From Pectobacterium actinidiae (GTDB lineage Bacteria; Pseudomonadota; Gammaproteobacteria; Enterobacterales; Enterobacteriaceae), in contig NZ_JRMH01000001.1 in assembly GCF_000803315.1 (NCBI RefSeq), forward strand, positions 2,852,001-2,916,000: a stretch of 64,000 nucleotides of DNA, written 5' to 3'. Below, piece by piece: positions 19,530 to 28,435 of this stretch. The translations under genes and the position numbers were made by a program. Under the pieces are notes generated by a model. It ran no database searches and had not been told where the DNA came from. It saw only the letters and a list, made by a program, of their open reading frames with translations. Position 1 is the first letter of the stretch, and each line of letters begins with the position of its first letter.

Positions 19530-20171
19530 AGAATAATTCTCCAAAAAAGGGAGTAACACTTACATAAAAAGTTGCTTGCAGGTGATACTACGTTGGTTTC
19601 AAAAAATAATGAACACAGATTTATATGAATATGAATTTTAAAATATGCCGAGAAGGAATAAAGCGCATTCTCGATCATAACAATATATCGTTAACCTGAT
19701 GGTGAATGTTGATCACACTCTTAACATTTCAAATACGTCACACAGTATAAACAGCTCGCTGGCACAAAATGTATAAAAAATAACGCAAATCAAATGGCAT
19801 ACAATTGGCTTTATATCTTGAATGTCAATAAAAAATCACTATTGTAATCAGCATGTGATTGGAAATTTCACCTCGTCAGCCACTGTATTATACAAATAAT
19901 ATATTCAGTGAAAAACGTCCATAGTGAACATCATATGTATTAAACAAAACACATCTATAGCCTTTATCACAAAAAAACATTCAAAATATAGACACTATTT
20001 TAATAAGTTAAATGCATAAAAAACAGTCACTAAAATGGCTTTATCCGCGAATAATATCAATCCACAATATGCTTTATGTTATACTCTCGCCCATCTGGTT
20101 ATGCCTGTCGCGTCGGCGGTAACGCCCGCAGCAGGCGAAGGAAAACATCTTTTTCTTGTTGAGGAGAAAAC
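19530..20171. other. AT-rich region between uvrY and yecF, no gene
   Basis: About 640 very AT-rich bases separating divergent uvrY and yecF. No open frame of note is seen. It should hold the uvrY and yecF promoters. A GC-rich patch near 20105-20145 precedes the yecF ribosome binding site (GAGGAG, 20160-20165). Confidence 0.6.
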
Positions 20172-20396
20172 ATGAGCAACGCAGATTTTTCTACTGCTGC
20201 ATCCGCTGAAACACTGGCCCATGAGGTGACCTGCCTGAAGGCGATGGTTACGCTGTTATTAAAAGCAATCGGCCAGGCGGACGCCGGTAAAGTTATCATC
20301 AATATGGAAAGGTATATTGCTCAATTGGAAGATGCCGAGCAAGCCGCAGTCTTTGATAACACGATTAAACAAATCAAAACCAGCTACCGTAAATAG
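20172..20396 (+). CDS. yecF: DUF2594 family protein YecF
   Basis: A 74-residue acidic, helical cytoplasmic protein. It matches E. coli YecF in length and layout: a DFSTA start, an EVxCLKAMxTLxLxAxGQADAG core and the ending IKQIKxxYR. Function is unknown. E. coli yecF also lies beside uvrY, so this is core synteny. A GAGGAG site stands 6 bases before ATG. Confidence 0.93.
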   Translation: MSNADFSTAASAETLAHEVTCLKAMVTLLLKAIGQADAGKVIINMERYIAQLEDAEQAAVFDNTIKQIKTSYRK

Positions 20397-20489
20397 CACT
20401 ATTTGCTACACCGCCATCTTAATAATTTGATCTGGCGGTGTAGTGATATTTATCATTGCCTTCCTGACTTAAGAAATAGAGACGCTCGT

Positions 20490-20777
20490 CTATTTATTTC
20501 CGATACTGATAAGTTTCAAAAGCAATGCCTTTTCTTTCTTTTTATATTGCGTTAACTCCATCACCAACGCTTTATCCAGGAACTGTTTTCTGGAAAGTGC
20601 TTTTCTTTCATTAACCAGTTCCCTCAGTTCGGTGAAGCATTCATTTATTTTGTACTCTTTTGAACTTTCTGTACAAATTATCTCATGGATTGTCTGGCTC
20701 AGCTCAGACAATGAGATAACTGATTTTGGATCCTGGTGACTTTTTTCTATGACAGCCAGTAATTTTTCGAATCCCAT
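20490..20777 (-). CDS. Small helical protein of unknown function
   Basis: From ATG 20777, with GGAGG (20783-20787, minus strand) well placed, a 95-residue protein MGFEKLLAVIEKSHQD... rich in Lys and Glu and predicted helical throughout (ELRELVNERKALSRKQFL). No membrane or signal segment is present. I do not recognise a family. It converges on yecF with a 93-base gap. Confidence 0.7.
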   Translation of the reverse strand: MGFEKLLAVIEKSHQDPKSVISLSELSQTIHEIICTESSKEYKINECFTELRELVNERKALSRKQFLDKALVMELTQYKKKEKALLLKLISIGNK

Positions 20778-20809
20778 ATGAACCTCCGAAATCAAGCAGA
20801 AACTTGCTT

Positions 20810-20986
20810 ATGGCTAACCAGGAAACTCCAGCTACCTCTAAACGCCGCCCCAGTGGATATGAACACTACCCTGTGCAAACAATTCGTAACATCATAAACG
20901 ATCTGTCAACTATTCCATCTGTTAAGCATAGCACCTTCTCGCAACTCTTCAGGACGAACGGGGCACATTCTCACCAGGCAGAGTGA
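20810..20986 (+). CDS. Possible 58-residue protein, doubtful
   Basis: ATG 20810 opens MANQETPATSKRRPSGYEHY and ends at TGA 20984-20986. It lacks a clear ribosome binding site and begins only 32 bases from the divergent 20490-20777 gene. Composition is not obviously random, but I cannot assign a family. The rest of the 20778-21232 stretch is AT-rich without a gene. Confidence 0.25.
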   Translation: MANQETPATSKRRPSGYEHYPVQTIRNIINDLSTIPSVKHSTFSQLFRTNGAHSHQAE

Positions 20987-21232
20987 TAGCTTTCAGCGAT
21001 ATCACCAACCCTCCTATATTCACCTGGCGTTAAAGCGTTATATGAATAAAGCATGTCCGAAACAGTCAAAACGATTAAGCAAGGGGAATTATGATAAAAG
21101 TGAGATGAATCAAAAAAAGGATATAGATTAACGCAGGAAATACGATTAATGTTAAGAATGGATACAATTAAAAACTAACCAAAGAAAAAATAATAACAAA
21201 ATGAAATAAAAACTATAACTTATTGAAATTGT

Positions 21233-21308
<76 letters not shown>

Positions 21309-21644
21309 AACGGGGAGGATTATTCTCCTCCTCGGCATGCCTGTCAAACACTTCATATTAATTTTTTATGCGTGATAATAGAATTGTTAGCGATTGGTAA
21401 TTTTGTTAACCTGTTCATCCTATTTATCTCTGCCCCCTCATCAATTTATATTCTCTTCATTTTAGGGTAAAAAACATACAGCATCACTTTACATCATTAT
21501 CTGCCCTCTTATGCCCGGCAATCTCAGACATCCGCTGTAATAAGTACTGCGGTTGCGCTATCTTATTCGTTTCGATTTTCGCAAACGAGAGCCGCCAAAG
21601 AGCTCAAAAAAACATCACAGACAGAAACAGGAAAGTGTACTTAC
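21309..21644. other. Upstream region of cycA, no gene
   Basis: 336 bases with no gene; it should hold the cycA promoter and 5' leader. In E. coli the cycA leader is a target of the GcvB small RNA, but I could not identify the site here. Confidence 0.5.
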
Positions 21645-23057
21645 ATGGTCGAACAATCAAAAGAAGCCGCAGACCTTGCTCCTGAACAAGGAGAGGGACT
21701 GCAACGGAATCTGACTAATCGTCATATTCAGCTCATCGCCATCGGCGGAGCGATCGGTACTGGGTTATTCATGGGCTCGGGCAAAACAATCAGCATGGCC
21801 GGTCCTTCGATCATCTTCGTTTATATGATCATTGGCTTTATGCTGTTTTTTGTCATGCGTGCAATGGGAGAACTATTACTCTCCAACCTCAACTATAAAT
21901 CATTCAGCGATTTCGCTGCTGACCTACTTGGGCCATGGGCGGGTTTCTTTACCGGCTGGACTTACTGGTTCTGCTGGGTCGTAACCGGGATCGCCGATGT
22001 CGTAGCCATTAGTGCCTACTCTCAATTCTGGTTCCCTGATTTATCGCAGTGGGTCTCTTCCCTGCTTTGCGTTCTGCTATTACTGACGCTAAATCTGGCA
22101 ACCGTGAAGCTGTTTGGTGAGATGGAATTCTGGTTCGCGATGATAAAAATTGTCGCTATCGTTGCGTTGATCGTGGTCGGTGTCGCGCTGGTCATGATGC
22201 AATTCTCTTCCCCATCAGGAAACGTCGCCTCTTTTACCAACCTCTGGAATGATGGTGGCATGTTCCCTAAAGGAATAAGCGGTTTCTTCGCCGGATTTCA
22301 AATCGCCGTATTCGCATTTGTCGGCATAGAACTGGTTGGGACGACCGCCGCTGAAACTAAAAATCCGAAAGTCGTGCTGCCGCGCGCAATTAACGCCATT
22401 CCAATTCGTATCATCATGTTTTATGTTTTTGCGTTAATCATGATTATGTCCGTCACTCCGTGGAGTGCAATCACGGCAGATCGCAGTCCTTTCGTGGAAA
22501 TGTTCGTGCTGGTTGGCTTACCAGCGGCTGCCAGTATGATCAACTTTGTCGTCCTGACATCGGCGGCATCCTCAGCCAATAGCGGCGTATTTTCCACCAG
22601 CCGCATGCTCTTTGGCCTGGCGAAACAAGGCGATGCGCCGAAAAGTTTCGGTATGCTCTCTAAACGCGCGGTTCCTTCGACGGGATTGATGTTTTCCTGC
22701 ATTTGTTTGCTGTCGGGTGTGGTGTTGATCTACCTGATTCCGAACGTGATGACGGTCTTTACGCTGGTGACCACCGTCTCCGCAATTTTATTCATGTTCA
22801 TCTGGAGCATCATCCTGTGCTCTTACCTGACATACCGTAAAAAACGCCCTCAGCTACATGCCGAGTCATCCTATAAAATGCCGTTGGGTATTTTCATGTG
22901 CTGGATATGTCTAGCCTTTTTCGCTTTTGTTATTGTACTGTTAACATTACAGCCAGATACACGGCAGGCGCTTATTGTCACACCGCTGTGGTTTATTGTT
23001 CTGGCTATTGCTTATCAGTTTATTCGTCGGAAAAAGCAGTCTGTTGACGTGAAGTAA
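21645..23057 (+). CDS. cycA: D-serine/D-alanine/glycine:H+ symporter CycA
   Basis: A 470-residue inner-membrane amino-acid permease of the APC superfamily with about 12 membrane helices. It takes up glycine, D-alanine, D-serine and the drug D-cycloserine. The family signature lies in RHIQLIAIGGAIGTGLFMGS (residues 27-46), and the whole protein tracks E. coli CycA closely (for example IKIVAIVALIVVG, FVGIELVGTTAAETKNP). ATG 21645 is preceded by a weak GGAAAG. A terminator follows at once, so it is monocistronic. Confidence 0.95.
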   Translation: MVEQSKEAADLAPEQGEGLQRNLTNRHIQLIAIGGAIGTGLFMGSGKTISMAGPSIIFVYMIIGFMLFFVMRAMGELLLSNLNYKSFSDFAADLLGPWAGFFTGWTYWFCWVVTGIADVVAISAYSQFWFPDLSQWVSSLLCVLLLLTLNLATVKLFGEMEFWFAMIKIVAIVALIVVGVALVMMQFSSPSGNVASFTNLWNDGGMFPKGISGFFAGFQIAVFAFVGIELVGTTAAETKNPKVVLPRAINAIPIRIIMFYVFALIMIMSVTPWSAITADRSPFVEMFVLVGLPAAASMINFVVLTSAASSANSGVFSTSRMLFGLAKQGDAPKSFGMLSKRAVPSTGLMFSCICLLSGVVLIYLIPNVMTVFTLVTTVSAILFMFIWSIILCSYLTYRKKRPQLHAESSYKMPLGIFMCWICLAFFAFVIVLLTLQPDTRQALIVTPLWFIVLAIAYQFIRRKKQSVDVK

Positions 23058-23074
23058 AAGGGATAAACGCAAGA

Positions 23075-23109
23075 AAGGCGCGGACAACGTCGGCGCCTTC
23101 AATTTTTTT
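23075..23109 (+). terminator. Rho-independent terminator after cycA
   Basis: Stem AAGGCGC (23075-23081) / GCGCCTT (23093-23099), then CAA and seven T at 23103-23109, 18 bases past the cycA stop. Confidence 0.88.
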
Positions 23110-23227
23110 CAGAAAAATCACGCATAGCACAAGTATTCTCTATTATTGGATATAAACAGTTCTCAATTGTATATACGAAAATTAATATGCGAACAATTAA
23201 TGTCGTCACCATTGATATATAAGAAAG

Positions 23228-23494
23228 TTATTCCCGTAATGGAACGGTTGTGATTCGATTGATGTTTTTTGCTAATAGTTCGAGAGCTAAGTAATTATGT
23301 TTATCCTTCTGCTGCGAAGCATCAGCAACCACACCTTCTATCTTTTTATTTAACTCATTGATTTTTCTGTCATCAAGTGTTGAAACAATAGCAGAGATCA
23401 GCATCTCTAACGATTCAATCTTCGCGTTCAGCGCTTTTTCTCCAACTTCTTTTTCTGCCAGCTTAATTAAAAGATGAGAGAGGATATTATTCAT
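23228..23494 (-). CDS. iraP: Anti-adaptor protein IraP
   Basis: An 88-residue coiled-coil protein similar to E. coli IraP (86 residues), with the same N-terminal pattern LLxKLAxKExxxKxLxAxxExLExxxxA. IraP blocks the adaptor RssB and so stabilises the stationary-phase sigma factor RpoS, notably under phosphate or magnesium stress. The minus-strand AAGGAG just before ATG 23494 supports the start. The C-terminal half is less similar. Confidence 0.75.
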   Translation of the reverse strand: MNNILSHLLIKLAEKEVGEKALNAKIESLEMLISAIVSTLDDRKINELNKKIEGVVADASQQKDKHNYLALELLAKNINRITTVPLRE

Positions 23495-23841
23495 TTGAAC
23501 TCCTTAATCAAAAAAATAACCGTCATACACCCATAAGGCAACACCTGTTCTTGGTGCACAGGATTAGAGAAAACATAACGAAGATTAATGTAACACTGTG
23601 AATGGCCTGACCGCTAGTGTCTATTACCATTTTAAGGAAATCATATTCACACGGCAGCAATAAAATGAAGCTACAGATAAATAGACCAAATAAATAAAAA
23701 AACTAAAAAACCATTTTATTTTGAAGATTGAAAATTCCTGTTTTGAGGAAGATCGATAATGCCGTAAATGTGATTAACCTCACAAAAAAACAAGAAAGAG
23801 CACCATTTTGATAGAACTTCAAACAACAAAATCTGATAGGT
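23495..23841. other. AT-rich gap, no gene
   Basis: Low-GC DNA upstream of iraP with no open frame longer than a few dozen codons. It should carry the iraP promoter; nothing else is visible. Confidence 0.5.
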
Positions 23842-23867
23842 AGCCAGCCATCGGTAAATGGCTGGCT
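23842..23867 (-). terminator. Hairpin downstream of the nac-like stub
   Basis: Perfect 10-base arms AGCCAGCCAT (23842-23851) and ATGGCTGGCT (23858-23867) with a 6-base loop. It starts 14 bases past the stub's stop; a short T run follows ten bases later on the minus strand. Confidence 0.65.
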
Positions 23868-23881
23868 CTATGATCACGAGC

Positions 23882-24157
23882 TTACGCACTCATTGATTGC
23901 CGTGCGCCACTCACCGCATCCTTTGCTTGTTCGCACTGTGACAATATCGTTTGTGCATGAGAATAAAGAATTTTCCCCGCCTCAGTGGGCGTAACACCAC
24001 GCCGACTCCGCACCAGCAGCTGTTTTTCAAGTTCACTCTCCAGCGTCGCGACCTGCTGGCTCAGCGCCGGTTGTGCAATATGCAACAACTCAGCAGCCTG
24101 TGTCAGGCTACCGATATCAACGATTTTCACAAAATATTTGAGCCGTCTAAGATTCAT
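23882..24157 (-). CDS. nac: Nac-like LysR regulator, DNA-binding domain only
   Basis: The 91 residues match the N terminus of the nitrogen assimilation control protein Nac (RRLKYFVKIVDIGSLTQAAE, then IAQPALSQQVATLE, GVTPTEAGKILYSHA). The helix-turn-helix and linker helix are intact, but the co-inducer-binding domain of about 210 residues is absent. The frame ends at a clean stop followed by a hairpin. E. coli nac also lies near asparagine tRNAs, so this is a relic or a shortened form of the core gene. A HTH plus dimer helix could still bind DNA and compete with other regulators; that is inference. Confidence 0.8.
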   Translation of the reverse strand: MNLRRLKYFVKIVDIGSLTQAAELLHIAQPALSQQVATLESELEKQLLVRSRRGVTPTEAGKILYSHAQTILSQCEQAKDAVSGARQSMSA

Positions 24158-24536
24158 GTCTGCCTCCTGAGTAGTTACTCTAAAGAGGTAGCAAAAAGCG
24201 CGCCATATTATGGCTTCATGTCTAAGAAAAAGTGATACCTCATTGATAAGCCACAGGTAAAATAAGGAAAAGCAATGATTCTGCTAACCAAAACACCTGA
24301 TTTTGTCTAGGAAACCGGTCATCAAGCCAATACCAACCTGCACCATCGTAAAGCAACTCCTGCTATTTTAGGGTGCAAATCTGCTCGCTAATCAGCGTAT
24401 TTCAATGCTTTCTCGTGCTCAACTTGAGCAATAATTTCAATATGTTGGTTATTAGTTCGGCAATCAAACGTACCAAGCGATAACAGCCTTTGACAACCCG
24501 AAACGCTCCCGCTATTATCCATCGCACTTAACCGAT
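24158..24536. other. Gap between the nac stub and tRNA-Asn, no gene
   Basis: 379 bases without a credible coding frame. It should contain the promoters of the divergently arranged nac stub and tRNA-Asn. No remains of the missing nac domain are obvious. Confidence 0.5.
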
Positions 24537-24612
24537 TCCTCTGTAGTTCAGTCGGTAGAACGGCGGACTGTTAATCCGTATGTCACTGGTTCGAGTCCAG
24601 TCAGAGGAGCCA
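24537..24612 (+). tRNA. tRNA-Asn(GUU), attachment site of the ICE
   Basis: 76 bases, anticodon GTT, encoded CCA. Its 3' end abuts the integrative element: the integrase starts 161 bases downstream in the same direction. The 3' half (GTTCGAGTCCAGTCAGAGGA) should be repeated at the far end of the element; I found no second copy in the window. Confidence 0.96.
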
Positions 24613-24773
24613 AATTATTGTTCTCATGCCTCTTTTAGAATCCTTATGTGATTAAGATTCAATAGATTAGCGTGAAAAGTCTTCCCGATGCATTTTCAGT
24701 TTTCTCTCCGCATCGGGAGAATTTGGTGGTCAGATTTGGGGTCAAGTTGGTTCGATGACGGAGTGACCCCCAA

Positions 24774-26045
24774 ATGTCTCTTAACGACTCAAAAATCCGC
24801 AACTTAAAACCATCAGCAAAACCCTTCAAAGTTTCCGATTCTCATGGTCTGTACCTTTTAGTTAATCCCGGCGGTTCACGTCTCTGGTATCTCAAATATC
24901 GCATCAATAGAAAAGAATCCCGCCTCGGCTTAGGTGCCTACCCTGATGTATCTCTGGCCGACGCTCGTCAGCAACGTGACGGTATTCGAAAATTGCTGGC
25001 TCAGAATATCAACCCAGCACAACAGCGATCCGCTGAACGAACCACTTCCTCACCAGAAAAAACCTTCAAGACCGTGGCATTGAGCTGGCATAAAAGCAAC
25101 CGAACATGGTCAGAGAACCATGCTGCCCGTCTGCTCGCCAGCATGAACAATCATATCTTCCCGATAATTGGACACCTGCCGGTCACCGAACTGAAAACCC
25201 GTCATTTCATCGACCTGCTGAAAGGGATTGAAAAAAGAGGTCTGCTGGAAGTGGCGGCACGTACCCGACAGCATATGTGCAACATTATGCGTCATGCTGT
25301 GCATCAGGAGTTGATAGAGCACAATCCGGCGGCAAATCTGGATGGCATAATCGCCCCTCCCATCAAACGCCACTACCCTGCCCTTCCGCTGGAAAAACTC
25401 CCGGAACTTTTGACTCGCATTGAGGGTTACCAGCAAGGACGAGAGTTAACCCGCCTGGCAGTATCACTCACTCTGCACCTGTTTATCCGTTCCAGCGAAC
25501 TGCGTTTCGCCCGTTGGTCTGAGATTGATTTCAGAAACAAAATCTGGACCATTCCTGCCACTCGTGAGTCCATCCCCGGAGTCCGCTATTCAGGGCGTGG
25601 CGCGAAAATGCGTACCCCGCATATCGTTCCTCTATCCAGTCAGTCCATCACTATTCTGAAACAGATAAGGGAAATCTCCGGGCATCAGGAACTGATATTT
25701 CCCGGTGACCATAATCCGTATAAACCAATGTGCGAAAACACGGTCAACAAGGCGTTGCGCTTGATGGGTTATGACACGAAAGATGAAATCTGTGGCCACG
25801 GATTCCGCGCAATGGCCTGTAGTGCCCTGATGGAATCCGGACTGTGGGCGCAGGATGCGGTTGAACGACAGATGAGCCATCAAGAACGCAATAGCGTTCG
25901 AGCGGCTTACATCCATAAAGCTGAATATCTCGATGCTCGTAAAGCGATGATGCAATGGTGGTCGGATTATCTGGATACCAACCGGGAAGAATATGTTGCG
26001 CCATACATTTATGCTCAACAACATAAGACGGCTGGAGCTGCCTGA
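24774..26045 (+). CDS. P4-type tyrosine integrase of the ICE
   Basis: A 423-residue recombinase with the same architecture as the integrase at 14537-15802: N-terminal DUF4102-like domain (SLNDSKIRNLKPSAKPFKVS), core-binding domain and catalytic domain. The catalytic set is complete: Arg in FIRSSELRF, HGFR in CGHGFRAM, His in MSHQERN, Tyr in AAYIHKAEYL. It would integrate and excise the element at tRNA-Asn. The region between tRNA and ATG contains little else. The two integrases recognise different tRNAs despite strong similarity. Confidence 0.94.
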   Translation: MSLNDSKIRNLKPSAKPFKVSDSHGLYLLVNPGGSRLWYLKYRINRKESRLGLGAYPDVSLADARQQRDGIRKLLAQNINPAQQRSAERTTSSPEKTFKTVALSWHKSNRTWSENHAARLLASMNNHIFPIIGHLPVTELKTRHFIDLLKGIEKRGLLEVAARTRQHMCNIMRHAVHQELIEHNPAANLDGIIAPPIKRHYPALPLEKLPELLTRIEGYQQGRELTRLAVSLTLHLFIRSSELRFARWSEIDFRNKIWTIPATRESIPGVRYSGRGAKMRTPHIVPLSSQSITILKQIREISGHQELIFPGDHNPYKPMCENTVNKALRLMGYDTKDEICGHGFRAMACSALMESGLWAQDAVERQMSHQERNSVRAAYIHKAEYLDARKAMMQWWSDYLDTNREEYVAPYIYAQQHKTAGAA

Positions 26046-26062
26046 TCGATAACGCTCCTAAG

Positions 26063-26092
26063 AGCAGATTCTGATAACAGGATCTGCTTTTC
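26063..26092 (+). terminator. Terminator after the ICE integrase
   Basis: Arms AGCAGAT (26063-26069) and ATCTGCT (26082-26088), followed by TTTTC, 18 bases past the integrase stop. Confidence 0.7.
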
Positions 26093-26178
26093 AGACAGCG
26101 AGAAAATCTTGCCTCAGCATTTCACAAACAGTCGAGAAATGTCAGTAAATTGCTCAGACTGGATACGTGAATGAAAGT

Positions 26179-26409
26179 CTATTGCGGGGTAATCAACAAC
26201 GTAGAATTAGGGTTACTTTTCTTATAACGATGGTACTGCAAGATTAGCGTTGCGAGATCTTCATCGACAGCATAGAAATACGCTTCCGGCACATCCAGCA
26301 CAGCCGCAAACCGACAAACCAGACCAAAATTCGGTGAACTGACTTCCCTTTCATATTGGCTTACGCGGGAACCCGACGTTTCTATCTTTATCATAAGGTT
26401 AAAAAGCAA
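26179..26409 (-). pseudogene. C-terminal part of an XRE-type regulator
   Basis: The 76-residue frame contains the second half of a Cro/C1 helix-turn-helix, SRVSQYEREVSSPNFGLVCR, then FAAVLDVPEAYFYAVDEDLA and an 18-residue tail. The first helices of the domain are missing; the preceding residues MLFNLMIKIETSG do not fit. A matching first half is found on the opposite strand at 26514-26624, so the original gene seems to have been split. Confidence 0.65.
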
Positions 26410-26513
26410 CCAAAAATAAAGATAAAATTTATTAAGCCAAGAAATGCTTTAAGAATGGATTACTAACTGAAGCGATAATAAATCTGCATTAATAATGCTC
26501 TGTGGATAATACC

Positions 26514-26624
26514 ATGATTGATAAGAGATTAAGACTAGCCCGAGTGAACAAAGGATTAAAGCAGACAGAAACTATTGTCTCATTGGTCTGGATGGATAGC
26601 TTACTGGAAGAAGTAAAGTTTTAA
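26514..26624 (+). pseudogene. N-terminal part of an XRE-type regulator
   Basis: ATG 26514 encodes IDKRLRLARVNKGLKQTE, the first helix of a Cro/C1 helix-turn-helix, then unrelated residues to a TAA at 26622-26624. It lies just upstream of, and on the opposite strand to, the C-terminal half at 26179-26409. Together the two would make most of one regulator. Confidence 0.55.
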
Positions 26625-26640
26625 TCCAAGAGGAGGACGT

Positions 26641-26913
26641 ATGAACATTGAACAACAGGAACAACGAATGGACTGGCATCCTGCCGATATCATTGCAGCC
26701 CTGCGCAAACGAAAGACGACGTTAGCCGCCGTATCACGTGAGGCGGGTCTTAGTTCATCAACGCTTGCAAATGCACTAAACCGACCCTGGCCGAAAGGCG
26801 AACGACTGATCGCCGACGCACTGGGCATTCCAGCGAGTGAAATCTGGCCGAATCGTTATTTCGATTCACAAGGGCAGCGCATTCCGCGAGAAATTCGTCA
26901 TAAAAACAATTAG
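26641..26913 (+). CDS. Ner/Nlp-type winged-helix regulator
   Basis: A 90-residue DNA-binding protein of the Mu Ner / SfsB (Nlp) family: MDWHPADIIAALRKRKTTLA, then the recognition region REAGLSSSTLANALNRPWPKGE and IADALGIPASEIWPNRY. A strong AGAGGAGG site directly precedes ATG 26641. Such proteins repress early phage genes or activate catabolic genes. Here it probably controls the element's own regulation, but its targets cannot be read from sequence. Confidence 0.88.
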   Translation: MNIEQQEQRMDWHPADIIAALRKRKTTLAAVSREAGLSSSTLANALNRPWPKGERLIADALGIPASEIWPNRYFDSQGQRIPREIRHKNN

Positions 26914-27259
26914 ATCAGTTGCTGGTTTAAGCGCCAACCATCAGGGAAAACAAATTCTTATCTCAACCTAATTCAACAGTACCGCATCATCAATTGGTTC
27001 GTTAATTACCTCGAACCAATTGATATGCCCTGAGTCAGGATATTTCCATTTCCTTTTTGATGCAAAGTTTTGATAGTGTTGTTCGGTGTAAAATCAGTAA
27101 CGCGTGTAGTAAATGCCGATATGAACCAGATAGCCTATCTAGTGATTATTTCCCAAAGCTAAAATTTTAGAAATGTCGAGTGAAAAGAAATCAATAAAAT
27201 CATCGTTACTACCCACTAATCCTATTCCTCATGGGTAGTGGTAACAACAATCGTTCTCT
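26914..27259. other. Gap between the Ner-like gene and the hydrolase, no gene
   Basis: 346 AT-rich bases. An imperfect inverted repeat built on ACTACCCA (27208-27215) and TGGGTAGT lies just past the hydrolase stop and may end its transcript. Nothing else is visible. Confidence 0.45.
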
Positions 27260-28318
27260 TTATTTACTAAGTTTATTATCACTCTCAGTTGTCTTTAAAT
27301 TGCCATTGGCTTTCCCGTTCAGAAACGATTTAAGTTCAGACGTAAATTTGCGCGGGTTTTTGAACATCAAAAAGTGATCACCTTGTTCTTCACGGGTAAA
27401 AATAAATAATCTGGAGTCCGGTATGACCGACTGCATCCAGCGCTGGCTTTCAATATATGGACTGTATTCACCGGTAAATATTGCCGTTGGAATATCTATC
27501 TTGTGTTCAATAACATCCCGCCAGTCATTGGTCAGATGATCAAAGAGAACCCGTTCGAGGTCCTGTGGTTTGTTATGAGTTACCTGACGGGAAAAATTCT
27601 CAGAACTTGCAAACCAAGGTGAATCCATTAACTGAACCCGTTCGAATGCATTCAGGTCGGAAACAAGTTTATTCGGTGTTTTCATACCACGGAATGCTTC
27701 AATCATTGCTTCGGGTGAAGTCACACTTCCGCCAGCTTGCAGGCGTTCCTGCTCTGTCCAGTTTTGATGGCTGTAGATAGAGGGGGACTCATCCACAAAT
27801 GCAATTCGTTCTATGTTAGAAGTCCCAAATAAATCGATATAACTCCACAGAACAGATGCCCCCATGGACCATCCACTAAAACTGGCTTTAGTAATACCTG
27901 CATGCTGCGTCATTTCCCGGAGATCCATGGCAAAACGGGATATACGACTTCCATAGGATGCAGATTCAGATAGCCCCTGATTTCTGGGATCCAGTACATA
28001 AACATGATAGTCCTGACTTAAAAGGTACATCACATAGATATACTCAGCCCCGTTAGCTGCCCAACCAGGAACAAAAACCAGAGGCTGCCCTTTCCCTGCT
28101 TCCCAGTAACGAAGTTTGACACCATCGCTGGTGGTAAACGTGTTTATCTTTAAGCCCTTGAATTCGGACAGCCTAGATGGCATCCCCTTAGGCGGAGCGG
28201 AAAAAATAACGTCCTGACCAATGACATCAACGGCAGAAGCGGCAAATACGGCATGAGATGTAATAGTCATAAGAAGAGTGAAAACCCCTTGGACAACATG
28301 CTTTTTAAAATTTTTCAC
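27260..28318 (-). CDS. Exported alpha/beta hydrolase
   Basis: A 352-residue protein with a signal peptide (residues 1-27, ending AVFAA) and an alpha/beta-hydrolase fold. The oxyanion-side motif is VFVPGWAANG, the nucleophile elbow is FSGWSMGAS (Ser near residue 150), and the catalytic His is probably in EQGDHFLMF near residue 318. The product should act in the periplasm. The substrate is unknown; relatives include non-heme peroxidases and ester hydrolases. It sits upstream of and on the same strand as the next oxidoreductase gene, with a 117-base gap. Confidence 0.85.
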   Translation of the reverse strand: MKNFKKHVVQGVFTLLMTITSHAVFAASAVDVIGQDVIFSAPPKGMPSRLSEFKGLKINTFTTSDGVKLRYWEAGKGQPLVFVPGWAANGAEYIYVMYLLSQDYHVYVLDPRNQGLSESASYGSRISRFAMDLREMTQHAGITKASFSGWSMGASVLWSYIDLFGTSNIERIAFVDESPSIYSHQNWTEQERLQAGGSVTSPEAMIEAFRGMKTPNKLVSDLNAFERVQLMDSPWFASSENFSRQVTHNKPQDLERVLFDHLTNDWRDVIEHKIDIPTAIFTGEYSPYIESQRWMQSVIPDSRLFIFTREEQGDHFLMFKNPRKFTSELKSFLNGKANGNLKTTESDNKLSK

Positions 28319-28435
28319 AACAATATCCGGATAAATTGTATGTGCAGGTGAACCCGTCTGAAACAGTTCAGGAATCGAACGGGCTCCAATAAAAAATTAT
28401 CCGACCGAGGGTAGCCGGATAATTGTTCAGAATAT

